Source of the DNA: Microlunatus flavus
GTDB lineage: Bacteria > Actinomycetota > Actinomycetes > Propionibacteriales > Propionibacteriaceae
Assembly (NCBI RefSeq): GCF_900110855.1
Contig: NZ_FOFA01000008.1
Span: 1-64,000 of the forward strand
Direction: 5' to 3'
DNA length: 64,000 nucleotides
Shown piece after piece: positions 63,812-64,000 of this stretch (positions are counted from its first letter, which is position 1; each line of letters begins with the position of its first letter). Below the pieces are notes generated by a model. That model did not search any database. It saw only the letters and a list, made by a program, of their open reading frames with translations, and was not told where the DNA came from. The position numbers were made by a program, and so were the translations under genes.

Positions 63812-64000
63812 GGGGAGTCGGACCACCGCCGGCACCTGTCCCTCCGACCTCGGCCTTCAGGTGGTCGGCTGCTGCCCTGGCGGCGGCGCCGGCCCTGCTT
63901 GCGGCGAGTGCGCACGAACCGGGGTGACACGCCGGCGCGGCGCCTGGTCTGCGCGCAGTCGCTGGGACCTCGGACCGCCCCGCGCAACTCCCGACCGATC

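Noticed and set aside
63220-63987. Long minus-strand frame overlapping pyrE
   Set aside because: Shadow of pyrE in another frame; Arg/Gly/Ala-rich with no motif.

Overview
This 64 kb window is very GC-rich, with many GTG starts, ATGA/GTGA overlaps and frequent GCGTACG-type codons. It carries the actinobacterial marker families DUF3073, DUF3151, DUF4870, a WYL regulator and an ECF sigma/RskA-type pair. The purine genes purM, purF, purL, purQ, purS, purC, purB, purD and purA, together with fba, trmH and pyrE, mostly lie on the minus strand in an order typical of Propionibacteriales. My best guess is a Nocardioidaceae or Propionibacteriaceae chromosome; genus cannot be fixed from the sequence alone. 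No rRNA, CRISPR array, transposase, integrase or phage module was found.

Layout. 1-1.18 kb: a small zinc-binding protein followed by about 470 bp of gene-free sequence richer in A/T than its surroundings. 1.2-15 kb: an accessory block with two LysR regulators, a short-chain dehydrogenase (SDR) without the catalytic Tyr/Lys, a large LAL-type LuxR regulator, a canonical SDR, then a six-gene operon of four alpha/beta hydrolases, a cupin and a TehA-like transporter, followed by a NarL-type two-component system. The fourth hydrolase has every catalytic and halide-binding residue known from fluoroacetate dehalogenase. 15-25.5 kb: small membrane protein, double DUF427 protein, VOC protein, WYL regulator, tRNA-Asp and tRNA-Phe, ECF sigma factor with anti-sigma factor, fructosamine kinase, stress-type SDR, type II NADH dehydrogenase, a lipase-like hydrolase, DUF4870 and DUF3073. 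25.6-37.3 kb: purM-purF, 8-oxoguanine deaminase, zwf, two Gfo/Idh/MocA oxidoreductases, M20 peptidase and purL. 37.4-42.4 kb: a lipoprotein/secreted protein pair, a secreted endonuclease-like protein and a large unrecognised membrane protein. 42.4-54.3 kb: purQ-purS, purC, PspC, a TetR operon with a frameshifted hydrolase, purB-purD, a GH32 fructosidase with LacI regulator, purA and DUF3151. 54.4-63.8 kb: acyltransferase, CorA, fba, a membrane protein, a DasR-like GntR regulator, trmH, DedA, aldo/keto reductase, LemA and pyrE.

How it fits together. The core of the window is nucleotide synthesis (eight of the de novo purine genes plus purL and pyrE) with central carbon enzymes (fba, zwf, ndh). 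Around it are transport, envelope and sugar-use genes with local regulators. Many genes have a TAnnnT -10 box only 6-9 bases before the start codon, so leaderless transcription appears common. Convergent gene ends are separated by strong perfect hairpins. Two copies of a roughly 75-bp palindrome-bearing repeat lie in inverted orientation 3.5 kb apart, either side of purC and near purB. The most unusual functional unit is the hydrolase/dehalogenase operon at 7.9-12.7 kb.
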